Shown: piece by piece, positions 42,491-55,574 of the stretch
Layout of the letters: the number at the start of each line of letters is the position of its first letter
Numbering within the stretch: the first letter of the stretch is position 1
Notes under the pieces: generated by a model
The model's input: only the letters and a program-made list of their open reading frames with translations
The model's database searches: none
What the model was told of the DNA's origin: nothing
Program-made: the position numbers and the translations under genes
Source of the DNA: Papilionanthe hookeriana x Papilionanthe teres
Lineage: Eukaryota > Streptophyta > Magnoliopsida > Asparagales > Orchidaceae
Reading direction: 5' to 3'
Assembly: GCA_022702705.1 (NCBI GenBank)
Contig: CM040428.1
Location: 111,618,022-111,682,021 of the forward strand
DNA: 64,000 nt

Positions 42491-43228
42491 ATTTATAGAC
42501 GCATTCTTCTGGGGGCTTGTCTGACTGGAACAGCAGTGGGATCTACTCCTAGCCTGTGAACTGCGACTTTTGGAGCTAATCCTGACATTTCGTCATAGCT
42601 CCAAGCAAAATAGTCCTTGAATTCCATTAATAGCTTGATTATGTCTTCAGAGTCTTCTTTATTGAGTAAGGAGCTAACAAAGGTAGGCCTAGGCTCTTCG
42701 CTGGTACCTAAGTTAACTTCCGTTAACTCGTCTATTGTAGATTTGATTTCTTCTTTGAATTCTGGTGGAGCATCGCCGATTGGTAGATCCTCAAGATCTT
42801 CTGAAGCTTCCAAGCACTCTGTATTAGGTTCGCAAGGGACAACCAAGCAAAATCCCGTATCATCAACTGATCCTACTGTGACGAATCCGAGACCATGTTT
42901 TGAATTGGGAGGCCGACCGACATTATTCCATAATTTTTCAAAGTGTTGTGATCGGCCTTTTCGTCCATTGTCGAGGTAAGACACCACGTTGAATTAAATT
43001 TTGAACACAGGGAGAGTACCACTCAAAAGGTAGTCCCATTAATTCAGATGAAGTAACATCTTCAAATTGTACATCTTTTTCAGTATTGGAAGAAGAAACA
43101 CCACGGTAAAACTTGATTGGTTTAGTACTACCACCATGCACTTCCTTGACCACCATACCCTCGATCTTATTAGAATGGATCGAGGCCAGGGTCATAGTAT
43201 GTACATAATGGTTAATATTCTCGTACAT
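42491..43228 (-). pseudogene. Protease-RT linker and RT start of Tat copy 2
   Basis: 43228-42938 encodes the linker (HTMTLASIHSNKIEGMVVKE, PFEWYSPCVQNLIQRGVLPR). 42987-42493 gives PNSKHGLGFVTVGSVDDTGF, a Glu-rich stretch (VNLGTSEEPRPTFVSSLLNK), DYFAWSYDEMSGL and AVHRLGVDPTAVPVRQAPRR, which is the normal start of a gypsy RT. A TAA follows ARRMRL-type sequence. Confidence 0.75.
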
Positions 43229-43389
43229 TGATTTATATTCTTCATTCTTTTCATCTTCGAGAGAGATCTTGAACTGGGGTTTCTTTTGACTTATTGTCGC
43301 TGCTTCTTTCTCAAATTCTTCTTCTTCTTCAGAACTGTTCTCCCAATCAACATCGATGACTGGTTTCTTCTGTCCAACTGTTCCAACAT

Positions 43390-44040
43390 TTCTTCAACGT
43401 CCTAGTCCCCAGCCTCGACCTCGGGTGCGAGTTCTTGAGAAATCTTCACCATCTCGCCGTAAGGGAGTGGTGAGTAACTGTTGAACTAGAACTTCAGGTT
43501 CTTCATCGTCTCGAATTTCTTTTGCTGCATGTGGTATGGTATTTCTGGAAGATTGTTTTCTTCGGAGGCGCGTAGAAGGCCGCATCTTTATGAATTCCAA
43601 TTTCATGCAGGGAGAATGGTTGCAAATCACCTTTGATGCACTGTTCCCCTCCTTCGTAATACTTTATGCACTGGTGCAGAGACGACGGTACCATCCGGTT
43701 TTCAGGGATCCATGGTCGACCCAGTAGAAGGTTGAACAATGTCTCAGAATCAATTATGTGGAATTTTGCGGTTGTCTTTGCTAAGTCACCGGTCTTCATT
43801 AGTAGTGTTATCAATCCAAGAGCTCTTTCTCCTTTTTGATTGAAGCCTCTTAATAGCATCTTGTCTGCTTCAAACTCGCAAGCATTAATTTCCAAATATG
43901 CTAGCGTCCAAAGATTCATTATATTGATTGATGCTCCCGGATCAACTAACACTCTGGAGAGCGTAAACTTTCCAATAGTGACTGAAATGTATAACGGTCG
44001 GCTGTGATCGACTGTTCCCGCAATGCATCATTGTCCACGA
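43390..44040 (-). pseudogene. Aspartic protease of Tat copy 2
   Basis: The open stretch at 43952-43503 has LVDPGASINIMNLWTLAYLE (catalytic Asp), AKFHIIDSETLFNLLLGRPW and VPSSLHQCIKYYEGGEQ. It ends in a frame change followed by the Arg-Gly box near 43393-43430 (RTRTRGRGWGLGR). Cleaves Gag-Pol inside the particle in an active element. Confidence 0.82.
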
Positions 44041-44065
44041 AGGTAACACCTAGCTGTTCTCTTAA

Positions 44066-45028
44066 CTAGCATACCTCGTCGAAGGAATTACCAGCCATTT
44101 GGGCTAAACAAATCTCTTGTTCAAGTAAAGCCTTGATCAAAGCCTCCCTCATCTCCTTTGACAGGATCAGAGTGTCGTATATGCTTAGTTTGGTTGTTAG
44201 CTTCCTAAGATGGGCTATCACGTTGTAGTCTACTTTATTACCATGTTCCTCGGTTTCTTTCCGAATGAGCAATTCTTCTGCTGGGGTTGGCTCTTCCTGA
44301 GCAACCACCTGCTTTCCTTTATCCTTTGGACCCATTCTCGGGGGTAGAACTTTTCCACTTCTTAAATTTACTTCAGTTATTTCTTCTGATTTTGGTGTTG
44401 AATCTGACGGTGTATCCTCTTGAATTGGAATGTCTGGCTCTTCTGGCGTTGCTTCGGAATCTGATAACTCCAATTCTATCGCGATTGGAGCTCCTCGAAA
44501 TTCATAAATGGACTCATTGCTTGTCGAGCTTTCGTAGCCTTCTTTGTGAACATCTTCTTCGTCGTGGTCGTCGAGGTTATGTATGATTTGAGAATCGTTA
44601 TTTGTATTGGAATTGAGATCCGGATTAAGCCGGTTGTCTCAAGTTACGTAATCGTTAGAAACAGTCAAAACGTAGCCAACGCCATAACCCTTATCATTAT
44701 AAGATCCCGCCGGAGCGAGCAGATAATCATACAGAGTCAGGAGTTCGAGGGATTTCTCCCCCGAATCGGAAACAACCATCCTAGGATAAGCAGCCCCTAG
44801 TCTCCCCTTCGGAGCCTCAGTCTTCTTTTCTTCCAAGATCTTCTCCTCCTTCTGGGGCGGTTCTTCAATCACAAGTGATAGTGATGGCTCGACAAGTTTC
44901 AAACTCTGAGTTGAAGCACGTACCGAAGCAGTCTGGATCTGATCTAAAATTTTCTTCGATGATCTTGTACAGATAGTACTCCATCCATCATCAGTCGTGT
45001 ATGGGTTTATCGGAACAATGGGATCCAT
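44066..45028 (-). pseudogene. Gag-protease linker of Tat copy 2
   Basis: 45028-44639 and 44473-44066 encode an acidic, Pro-rich region with QTASVRASTQSLK, GAAYPRMVVSD, EVNLRSGKVLPPRMGPKDKG and LRKLTTKLSIYDTLILSKEM. LRSGK-type motifs are usual just before plant gypsy proteases. No domain of known function. Copy 3 has the same order at 57168-58064. Confidence 0.7.
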
Positions 45029-45087
45029 GGAAATAAAGTTGACGGAACCTCCTTTCTGGGGTTCCTACATGTATTCCTTTGGGATCG

Positions 45088-45971
45088 TTATGTTCCCTCT
45101 CCGGAGATTGTCATCAAGCCACTCTTGAAAGTGATGCAATCCTCTATCTTGTGTCCGAGCATCTGGTGGTAAGGGCAATAGTTCAGATGATATTTCTTTT
45201 CGACTTCCTCCGACTTCTTGGGCTCTAGCAGCTGAAAATCTGGTGTCTTCATTAAGCTGCAGAACATCTTCGCTATTGCTTCAGTTTTGAATGGATATTC
45301 TCTATTTAGAAGTTCTCTTAAGGTACGCGATGAACGAGGCGGTTGTTCATAATGCTGAGGCAACTGATTGCTCGGACGAGGTTGCTAATAACCCTGCTGA
45401 AGTTGCTGATAGCCTTGCTGAGGTTGTTGGTATGTTCGTTGCAGAGGTTGGTAACTAGGCTGTGGTCGTTCTGGCAGTATCTGCATTGGCTGCTTGCCCT
45501 TATCTACTGCCACGACAATTCCAGATTTCATTTCAAATGTCTTCACAGTTTTCTGCTTATCGGTCTTGTCTACGAAACTTAACTGCTTTTCCTCTTCTTG
45601 CAAGCTCCCGACCTTGCTAAGCAACTTCTCGAAAGTTTTGATTGTAAATCCTTTAAGGAGAAGTGCTATCGGACCATGGATACTCTTGAGCAAGATGCGA
45701 CTGCATGTTGTTCTTGAAGCTGTGGTTCACACTTCATGCTTAAATTCCTCCATCGAAGTATGTAATCCACTAAAGTCTCGTTTGGCTTTTGTTGCTCCAC
45801 CACTAGATCACTGATAGTGATGTGGTGCTGAGCCCCGGCAAACCGCTTAACAAAGAGATTCTCTAGTTCTGAAAAGGTTTTTACTGAACCGTTCGGCAAT
45901 TCGGCGTACCAGTCGAAGGCAATCCCTGACAAACTGCTGACGAACTGACGGAAGAGTAGAGCGTCACTCAC
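45088..45971 (-). pseudogene. gag: Gag capsid and zinc-binding part of Tat copy 2
   Basis: 45971-45666: FRQFVSSLSGIAFDWYAELP, FSELENLFVKRFAG and ETLVDYILRWRNLSMKCEP, the retrotransposon gag domain. 45693-45385: TIKTFEKLLSKVGSLQEEEK, then Gln/Tyr/Pro-rich repeats (QPLQRTYQQPQQGYQQLQQG). 45363-45088: YCPYHQMLGHKIEDC, a CX2HX4HX4C variant of a zinc knuckle, and PRSSRTLRELLN. Frameshifts between the three stretches. Confidence 0.8.
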
Positions 45972-47728
45972 ACCGGCATTGCAGCAACTAGCACGAAAAT
46001 GTGCGACATGCTGCCGCGGGTTTCCCGTTCCATCAAAAGTCTTAAACAGAGGTGGTACGAAGCCTTTCGGTATTGGACTGCATCAAACTCTTCGGGGTAA
46101 GGTCTACCCGTCTGAATAGATGTTCCGTTCTTAGATTGTGCTAGGGCTTCTCGCACCTGCTGTTCTACCATGTTTTGAATGTCCTTTTCGGGAATCATGC
46201 TTTGTGTAGAATCCTTCTTTGGTGGCTCATCTCCGTTAAAGGATGTGATCTCTTTTCCTCCATCTGCAATATGGATGATCTCTTGGGGAGTTTCTTTCTG
46301 AGGTTGTACCAGACTCTAGAGAGTGGCTAAGGCAGCAGCCATCTCTTCCATCCTCTTTGCCATCTGGAAAATTGTGTCATCTCTTTCCCGAAGTTGTGCC
46401 CTCATTACTTCTAGTTCATCTCTTTCCGCAGCTGCTGGAGCACCTTGTGAAGCTGATGATGCTCGCGTCTCAACCATATTGATCTCGGCATACTCCTCAT
46501 CCATGAACTCTGATGAGTCAACTTCATCTTCTAGTTTTTCTTCTCTTTCTTTGTCTAATCGTCGGATGTCAATCCTTAACTTGTCCATGGCATCCTCTAG
46601 TGGCCTTTTCCGCACGGTCTCGCAGTTATCACGTGATGGTTATTGAACTTCCTTTCCGGGAGTCCCCTTTATTGTAGTAGCACTTTCTTCTGATTCAAGT
46701 CTTCTGACGAGACTTTTCTTCTCAGGACATTGTTTTGGTCTTAGCTCGCCAATAGTAGGTCGCCATACCATCCTTCTTACAGCTGGAAGCCTAGGACCAG
46801 ATGGTCTGTCGGCTATATGCTGGAAGGTGGTATCCTCCCTAATTTGCAGACCGATACAAAAACGGGTGAACTGGCTTTTATCTTCTTTTTTGGTTTCTCT
46901 GTGGCAGCAATAGGCTCTATTCGCGGTCCGAGGCGGGATTTAGCTGGCACCCGTCCTATCCTTCCTAAGATTTCTGACACAGGGCATCTTTCTTTCTTTG
47001 CTAATCTTTCTATCACAGCTTGCAGTCGAACAAATGACGTAGTCTTATCCCTCTTCCTCTTGTAATTGCTGTAGTACGCAGGTCGGGGTAATGCAGCGGA
47101 GATCCTATGGACATTCTCTTCATTCGATGCGGGCAGAGAGGGTGAAACCTCGCTCCCTTCCAACGTAGGTATATACTCAGCAGCTTCTTCTCTTTCCTCA
47201 GAAATTTCTTCTAGAAAAGCAACTTTAGCAGCTTTAGCTTTCTCGATCTTGGCGATCTTTCTGCTTCAATTTCGTCTTTGAGTCCGAGTTAGGGGTGCAA
47301 CTCTTGAACTGGACCCAATCTCAAAAACAGATGGTATTGTAGCAAAAGCTGTACCCTCCACAGTGATAGGCTCATCACAGACTTGGATTTCCTTCCCCTT
47401 CAGTTTGGTAGAGGTCGGGTTAGGTGCAGAGATGACTAGACCGGTGGGGGTAGAGACAACAGTCCTCCTACGAACAGTAGTACTCCTTTCAGTTGGAACC
47501 CTTTGCAGGGAGGGAATTTCGAGTCGATTTCAGGTTGAACTCAATCAGGGGTTTCTCAATTTATGTCACTTTCTCTATTAGTGTGAAGAGAGTGACGTCA
47601 GTGAACTTGATATCTGTGTTACCAAATCCTTGTCTGAAACGGATGATCCCATTGTCAGGCAGCTCATCCTTGTAAACAGCGAAGTCCATTCCATTGGTGA
47701 AGGAGAAGATTAAGTATGGGGCAGTCAT
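45968..47728 (-). pseudogene. gag: Gag N-terminal half of Tat copy 2
   Basis: The start ATG lies at 47728, about 525 bp downstream of the PBS, with CTGCAG just upstream. The first ~150 residues match copy 3's gag start (60830) but are broken by shifts and by a TGA within TQRRN-SRKI. 47163-46813 encodes LQAVIERLAKKERCPVSEIL and PKKKIKASSP. 46615-46316 is a charged coiled-coil candidate (RAQLRERDDTIFQMAKRMEE). 46198-45968 follows with EKDIQNMVEQQVREALAQSK. Residues 1-150 share similarity with the AlkB-associated ORF at 39064. Confidence 0.75.
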
Positions 47729-48252
47729 TTTCTGCAGGGCAGATTTCGAATGTCAGTCCCGAATTATGCTTCCTTTCGTTGTAAAGTTTAGGACGAAAAA
47801 GAAAGAGTCCGAACACATTTTCGTTTATCTTAGTGTATTTGTGATTTTTAAAAGAGATTATTTATTATAAGGTTGTTTATTAGCGGGTTCGTTTGTTAGA
47901 AACAAAACGATTAAAGGAAAAAGGTTATAGAAAAGGTAAAGGGCCCAATTTAGAATTGGAAAGGAAGAAAAAGTCTTATGCAAGACTTCTCGACTCAAAT
48001 GGCCGCTCCTAAACTAACGCCTATTGGGGGTCCACCCCACCTCAGAAAAGAGGTAAAAGGATCTCGGAACCACTTCGTTTAGGGGTGTCTAAACAGTGGC
48101 TCCTAAATCCAAGAGAAGTTGACTATACTCATTCAAGACAGAAATGAACGGGGTATTCCAACGGAAGAATGGTAGTTTGCTCCACTAGGGACATGGATAC
48201 ACTACCGATTTATGAAAGCAAAACCATCTGATCAAAATGGAGAGAGGAACTA
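47729..48252 (-). other. Untranslated leader of Tat copy 2
   Basis: Between PBS and gag ATG; no gene supported. Collinear with 60831-61344 of copy 3. Confidence 0.7.
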
Positions 48253-48271
48253 GTCCCCAGCGGAGTCGCCA
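48253..48271 (-). other. Primer binding site of Tat copy 2
   Basis: The minus strand reads TGGCGACTCCGCTGGGGAC, 5 nt after the LTR end. This PBS type is typical of Tat/Ogre elements; I associate it with tRNA-Arg but cannot check the tRNA sequence here. Confidence 0.82.
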
Positions 48272-48668
48272 TAAGTTGTACGGCTTATTTTTGGGTTATG
48301 TGTTTTGAAAAGGGGGTCGCCTACAGAAGTTGTCTGTGAATTTTAAATTTTAAATTTAATTTAAATATATATATATAGTTTTAGAAAGAAACATTTGATT
48401 TTGAAATAACTTTAAGTTTGAAAATTTTAAGATATGAAATCAAACCGATCTCACATCCAGAATAGTTTATATAAACAAGCACCGCATTACAAATCGTATA
48501 TCTATTCCGAAGAATAGACACACTGCTTGATGATGGGGCTCGGTTAAATAAACTAGAAGATTTGTAACATCCGTTTGGTCTGCGAACAAACTTTATAAGC
48601 CGACAAATTCCCCTGCTTAATATAAATGAATTAAGTAGGGTTTATATTACCTGGGTTCTTAAAGTTCC

Positions 48669-48690
48669 CTATAAGGGCAAGCCCCTATAG
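48669..48690 (-). other. Conserved LTR hairpin
   Basis: CTATAAGGGCAAGCCCCTATAG, reverse complement of 2275-2296. Confidence 0.5.
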
Positions 48691-50537
48691 TTAATTACAT
48701 CTTAAATGACGAGAATCATTTAAGAAAACTCTCGATAATGATCAGTGGTTTTGCTCTCAAGAATTTCAAAGTTTAAGGTTTTCAAAGGATTGAATTTTGA
48801 AAATTCAAAAGGGATTAGCTCAAATTTGGGACAATTAATTTCAGGAGTCCAAAGGAAGAAAAGTAGGAGAAGCTGAGGATCCAAGAAGAATCTTGGCAAC
48901 TTCCCAAAATATCCTATTGTTTGGCTTCAATTTAGGGATTTATTTAATTTTGCAATCCTGCCAATTTTAATTAATTAGGACTTATGTTTGTATGACATAA
49001 TCACACAAATAGCCTCGAAGATGTGAGGGTTTATGTCGTATCAAACGATTACCTCGGAGTCCTAAGACAGGTTAGGGCTTAATTTGCATAACATGATTAT
49101 GCAAATGCCTAACGAAGAGTTGAGGATTTATGCTGCACTAGGCAAACTACCTCGAAATCCTATGGCTTAGTTATTTAATTCTAAGAATGGTTTAGCTAGT
49201 GTAGATCAGAGTTTTGCTGATGACGATGGCCGTGCTGCCCACCATGCTCCGAGCTCCTTGTTATTGCAGAGGTTTAGTTTTAGAAGTCATAAATCAAAGG
49301 ATGAGAGAAGTGTCTTGGTTTAGAGAAAATCTTAGAATCCAAGTGTTTTTAATATTTTAATTAAAACAAATCTTAAGGTTGTTTAAACAGAACCGATTAA
49401 GATCCCACGATTCTGTCATCCTGGCACCGTTATTTTCATTGAATTCACTTAGTCCAGATGAATTTGCTAAACTCAACTGAATGAGTTTCACACTTTCATT
49501 TAGACCGTGGGAAATCCCGTTAGCAACACGTGGGTTACATCATTCGAGGTATTCCCGATCATTCAACGAGAAGTTTTACTTTAGTTAAAGTTGTAGTTTT
49601 GTTGTTCTATTTGTGTTTAAATTTTGAGTTGTTTTATATTTTGGAATGTTGTGGCGGTGAATTTTATCTTGCAATGACTTTTAATTTTGTTTGGTTTCAG
49701 TTCAGGGACTATCCTAAAGGTTTTGGTTTCCATGTAACAGTTTTATTTAACGTGCAAGAAAAGTAATGTACAGTGCATGTAAGTAAATTGCAATAAAATA
49801 AAAGCGTACCTAGAGGGTCTTCCCGTCATTCCAAGCTGCACTTAAAACATATGTTAAAGCATTTAAATATTTCAACAGATTCCTAGGTAAAGCTAAGGGA
49901 AGGGTTTTAGTTGTCTACCAAATTCCTATTCCTATTACTAGTCATTTCCTATGACGTCTAGGTTGTTAGTTTGGTTTAAGGATGATTTTCTTCATCAAAG
50001 AACCATTAGATTCAATTGTTCTTCTAAAACATCCCGTCATATTGAGGAAGTGTTTAGGACGAGTCCTAAACATCTTTTCAATACTTCTGGGATTATCTTG
50101 AGTCCAAGTAAATTTAATTGCAAAGGTGAATTAATCATCCAAGAGTTTAATTAAATTTTGTCTCTTGCTCAGTGAACTTGGGTATTTGATTACGTGATGA
50201 ATGAAGTGACATGTCATTTAATGCTCTATTTAAGATAATAATTAATTAAAACCTTTAAGGGCAAGTTGGTTTATCGAGAATTTTAATCATTCTTAATTAA
50301 AAGTTTGAGTTAATGGTTTAAAGTATTTTAATTTAATTATGAGGGTTTAATTAATAATTTTTTAAGTTTGGAATAGTATTCAAATTATTTTAGATTTAAT
50401 TTAAATCTTTACACTTTCAATTATCTTAGTATTTCAGATTGATGTTCATGTTTTAAATTTACTTAGGTAGAAAGAGGTATTGAAATTATTGGTATCTTTT
50501 GATTTTAACTCTTAATGATTTCATTTAGGTTTGTTGT

Positions 50538-50705
50538 TAAGTGATTTTAATTTAATTTAATTTAATTTAATTTGATTTAATTTAATTTAATTTAATTTTA
50601 TTTAATTTAATTTTAATTTAATTTAATTTAATTTAATTTAATTTTAATTTAATTTAATTTTAATTTAATTTTAATTTAATTTTAGTTTTAATTTTAGTTT
50701 TAATT
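50538..50705. repeat. TTTAA tract in copy 2 5' LTR
   Basis: AATTTAATTTAA runs with a few TTTTAA interruptions. Confidence 0.85.
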
Positions 50706-53258
50706 GTTAATTTGGATTATTACTTTAATTTCTTAATTAAGAATTAAATATTGTTAAAGTGACTTATTTAGGGATTTTTAAATTAAAGAATAAATATCCT
50801 CTTAATAATATCCCTATTTTAATGATCTAAATTTTAAATATATTCTTTCCAAAATTTAAATTATTTAACTAATTAAAGTTCCATTTTGATATTTTCAAAG
50901 TGTTTAATGGGTTTCTACCCCTTAATTTCCCTAAGTTTCAATCATCCAAGAGAAAGTTAAAATCAAATATTTTACCCCCATTTTGATTAAACCTAAAGTT
51001 TTAATTAAGTGTTAAAGTTTTTAATTACCTTTATGCCCTTTTAGGCTTATTTATTTCATAACTCACTAAATTGAGCTCAAATGAATTTGAAATTTTTATG
51101 TCACTTCATTCAAATGTCACTTAAGACATTAAAGGAGAAAATGTGATTTTTCTGAATTTAATTTATTTATATAATTATTTTTAGTAGAAAATAGGAGTTT
51201 TAAAAAGAAAATTCAACAACATGACCAAGGAAAGGTTTCTGTCCTTAAAAAAATTATGGGATGTCCCTAATGACCAAAGGACCACTTGGACTAAATTTTG
51301 TAATTTTTTGAATTATATTTTATTTATTATAATTATTTTCAATTTTAGAGTGTTAATTAATTTTAAAAAAAAATAAAAGTTGAAAAAATAGATTTTATAT
51401 TTTTCATAAATTTTCCTAACCTCAAGGAGTCCAGAGAAACAAATTTTATAATTTTTTGATTTTTCTTTGATTTATTAGAATTATTTTAGTGAAAAAGGTT
51501 GAAAATTAATTTTTTAATATTAAAAATTACATTAAGCCTTTAAAATTCAATATCTTACCCTAGGGACTTAGGAAAAATATTTGGTTTGTTCCTAACTGAT
51601 TAGGAGTCAAAATATGACATTTTTATTATTTTTAATATTTTTATGATTTTTATTATTTCTAAATTATTAAAATATTAAGATATTGTGAAAAATCAACTTT
51701 TTAGAAAACTCCAATTTTAATTTTCCTGAACTCCCCTAATATCAGAGAAGCTCAAAAACCATTTTTGTGAATTTTTGAAAAGTATTTTTGGAGTTATGAG
51801 TTTTTAAAGTTCCATATTGCTTATGAGGCTTAATCAATCCATTTGGTGTGGTTAATCAAGTCCAATTGATTTCAAAATTTTATGTAAGGTTCCTTTGACC
51901 CTAAAGAGTAATGGAGAATGGTTTTCAAGTTAATTTGATGTGTGGTTAACCCTAATTAATTTAAATTCAATTTCAGGGGTTTAGGTCAATTAGGGTTATT
52001 ATGAATGAATTAATTCAAAATACATTTTCATAGGGTCCCCTGCTCCTAAGAAATATCACCAAATTTTCTTAGAATTTATTTTACAACATGCTAATTACTG
52101 GAATTAAAATACCTAAAACAGTGACATGAACTTGAAAAATCAATAACTTTTCACAGAGATGGTCTTTGACCTTGAAAAATTGAGGGAATCTTCCCAAGAT
52201 CAGAGGCTTCAAAAGTCCTATGGTCTCATGCCATGGTGAATTGTTTATGCAAATGGAGAATCAAAAAATTGAAAATAGTAAATAAATTATTAAAAATAAA
52301 ATACTCATCCAATTAATTTGATTTCTTTTCCACATTATTCTCCTCTGTTCACTGAGCAAGTGGGTATTTTTATTTTATTTTTGTGATTTTTCTATGCAAA
52401 GATATGAATTTTTGAAGTTTAGGGCATTTAAATAATTCAAAAATACCCTAATTTCCTACTTATGACGGGGCGCCGCATCAACCTCGACAGCTCTGAAAAC
52501 CCACACGTCGTGCTGTGATTCGACGCCGCCATCTGACTCAGCTCTCTAGGGGCCCGCTGTTCACGTACTATTGCGCTGTCCGGCTTGATCTCGACCGTCA
52601 GCTCGATACACGTGCGATCCAACGGCTCTTGGTCATCTTCTACGACTGATGTGCACCTGTGACCGTCCACACTCAAACCCTAATATCTCTCTCGATTCTC
52701 AATGGATTTTTGAGTTCTTATACTCTATCGATTCGTCTTGAAGAGACAAACACATCCATACGGTTTATAGGCTATGAAATCAACCCAAACAAAATGGAGA
52801 ATTGCTGGAAGCTCGGGAGGAAGAATGAGTTCACACCTTTGCTCAGAGAAGTGAAGCTTCGATCTGAGAGTTGTGTCACCTTCGATTGAGTCCAGGCAAG
52901 CTCCAGATGAAGTCTCTGGCTCTGGGGAATTGTCTAGGTATGAAAGTGACCAAGGCCGATCACAAAGCTTGGAGGCTGGAAGCAATGGTTGGCCTGGTGT
53001 GGGGGCTTTTGCTGGGGAACTTCTCCTCTTGGTTTGGTGAAGCTGTAGGGTCAATCAATTTGAAGATTGGCTCACCGTGGTGAAGTGTCCTCGTTTTTGG
53101 GTGGATTTTTAACTCGAAATCGAGCTCGCAGAGAGGGTTTTAGAGTCGGATTTCAGTAAGGATCAAGTTCTTTATGTCCGGAGAGAGATCTAGAATGATT
53201 TTGGCGTAGTTTTGGTAAGGTTTGGTTCAACACCTACTTTGGCCGAGAGGTGGTGGTG

Positions 53259-53267
53259 TTTAAATAG
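53259..53267 (-). promoter_or_regulatory. LTR TATA box (5' LTR of copy 2)
   Basis: TTTAAATAG on the plus strand. This would be the functional promoter position for copy 2, giving a U3 of about 2.3 kb and R-U5 of about 5 kb. Confidence 0.6.
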
Positions 53268-55574
53268 AGGTTGCTCGGAGGGCTTCCCGAGGGCAATGGG
53301 AGGCCGGGATCGACCGCTCGGGGAGGAGAAGAACATCCATGGTGTCCATTTGGGTTGGGACAGCTCAGCTAGTGGGTTTGAATTTTTTAAAGCCAAATAA
53401 GGCTCTCGGCCTGGTGTTTTCCGGCGGCTGTGGTGGCTGGCCGGCCAGGCATGGGTCACCATTTGACTTAGTGGGGTCAGGGCTAGAAGTTGGTGCAAGC
53501 AATGGGTATTGGCCATGTGTAAAGGAGTTGGATCAAAGTGGAAGGGGGAGAAGGTTATTTTGGGTTCAAATGGGTCAACCCATAGTTTTGGGCTTGGTGC
53601 ACCACCCAAGGCCTGGATTTAGGCTGAAAGGTTCATTTGGGTCAGCCAAGAGGAAATAGTATAGTCTCCATCAAGGATTAGGTGGCTAACTTGGTTTAGT
53701 GTGTATCATGGATGGGGTTAAAAAGGCTTAAGGAAGGCTTAAGAAAGGGGCTCCTCCATTTTCCATTTATGGGATGGTCACATGTCAAACTTCTCATGGC
53801 TTTACATGGGGCTTAAGGATGGCTTCATGGCTCCATGTTTCTTGGGAATGGCTTAGCCAAGTTTCATGAAAATGGGTTTTAGGGATTTTCGACATTTAGG
53901 GGTGATTTGGCATGAGGCTTGATTTGGAATCATTTGATCATGGATTTAAAACTTAGGGGTTAATTTTGGTTAAAAGGATGACAAATGAAAATGTCATGTG
54001 GGCTTTAGGGTAGATATTGGGCTTTTAAAATGGTTTTGGATGGGATTTTTAAAGGCTTTATGGAAGTGGGATTTTTAGATTTTAAAATGGGCTTTTGGAT
54101 GAAATTTTTGTGAAGAACCATGCCAAATAAATGTTGGGTTTAGTTTAGGGATGTTTTATGAATCGTTTGGAATCAATTTGGTGTGATTTGGAGTAGAATT
54201 GGGTTGAATTTGGGTTTTTTTTTGGTAAAGGGGCCAAGGTGGGCCAAATTGGGCTAACTTGGTTTAAGGTTGGGCTAAAGTTGGATTTTATGTAAAATTA
54301 ATGTTCAGAAATGTTTATGGGAGTGTCACAAGAGTTTCCAACTTTGATTGGGCTTTGATTTTGGGATTTGGGCCCATTTGGGTTAGGTTTGGGCTTAGAT
54401 CAATTTAAGGGATTTTGGTTTTGGGTTAGGTTTGGGTGGAGTTTAGGTTCAAATTTTGGGCAAATCAAGTTAGTGTTTTTTTAATGGGGATGTTAGGAAG
54501 GCTTTAGAAAAGATTTTGGGCCCATTGGAGTTGAATTGGGCTACGTTTGGGCTAGTTTTAGGTCATGAGCCAAAATTGGGCCTTAGGCTTCAAATAGAAA
54601 TTGGGCTCAAATGTCAATTAAATTGGACTTGGATTTAGTCTAAATTGTTATTGGGGATATTTAATTGAAGATTAGAATTGAATTGGACCAGAATTGAGGT
54701 CAATTGGGGTGGTTTGGTTTGACATTGGGTTCACTTGGGTTAAAAATGGGTCAAATTGAGGGTTTTGGTAAAAGTGGGGTGAATTGGCAAAATTGGCTCA
54801 TGGTGTAGTTGAATAAAATGAAATTGGGAATATTTGAGATTTTCTAGAATTTTCTGGGAATTTTTAGAATTTTTTGGATTTTTTGGGTATAAGGGTATTT
54901 TGGTAATTTTGGGGGTGTTTAGGGGCATTTTTGGAAATTTTAGTATTTTTGGCCAAAGATGGTCAATTTGAATGGTGGGAAGTGTTTAGGATTGATTTTG
55001 AGGGATCTTAGGTAATTTAGGCAATTTTGCAAAATTTGGGTCATTTCAAGGTTAATTGGTAGGTTTGGTGGGTCCGGGGCCCCGGGGGTCAAAAATTGAA
55101 ATTTTGAAAAAAGTAAGAATGATCAAATGTGAGTGAAATGGGATCACTTTGGTTGAGCCATGAAGCCATATTAAACCCATATGAGCCATGAGAGGACTCA
55201 TTTGAGGCATTCACTATGTTGTTCTTAACCCTCTTAGCCAGGGGCTTTGGGGTTAAGGACCATCCATATGAATTACGTACATGAGTCGAGAAGTCAAGTT
55301 GGGTGAGAGTGTGGTTTTAGGACTTGGAATGTGTGTGAGAGTGTAGTGTATGTGCAAGTCAACCCTCACCGGACCGAGCCACCTGTGGTATTCCTAAGGC
55401 CAAAAGTCCTATGAGGAACTCATCCTTTAAACCTTCACATTTGATTTCAACCCTCTAGGTGATAGGGGTCTACAATCAAGCTTGTGGGATTTGCAGGGAG
55501 TTAAGAGGTGTTTGAATTTCTAAATGGTGGGTTCCATTTCTAGTCCTCTATGATTAGCCAAAGGAAAATCCTAA

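Larger units (their letters stand above)
35909..55574 (-). mobile_element. Tat-lineage gypsy element copy 2 (internal region and 5' LTR)
   Basis: Minus-strand element, with its 3' LTR at 31816-35908 plus 24405-24482. Order from right to left: 5' LTR, PBS, gag, protease, RT, two RNase H domains, integrase, gag-like/AlkB ORF, minisatellite, 3' LTR. Without the nested solo LTR it spans about 24 kb. PBS TGGCGACTCCGCTGGGGAC and dual RNase H place it in the Tat/Ogre clade. All pol domains have stops or frameshifts. Confidence 0.85.
48277..55574 (-). mobile_element. 5' LTR of Tat copy 2 (about 7.3 kb)
   Basis: On the plus strand starts TGTACGGC next to the PBS and runs to 55574, where it changes to RT of copy 3. 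Relative to the solo LTR about 55-60 bp of the U3 start are missing at that junction. Contains the hairpin (48669-48690), AT tract (50538-50705), GC-rich block (52465-52690) and TATA box (53259-53267). No gene supported. Confidence 0.9.
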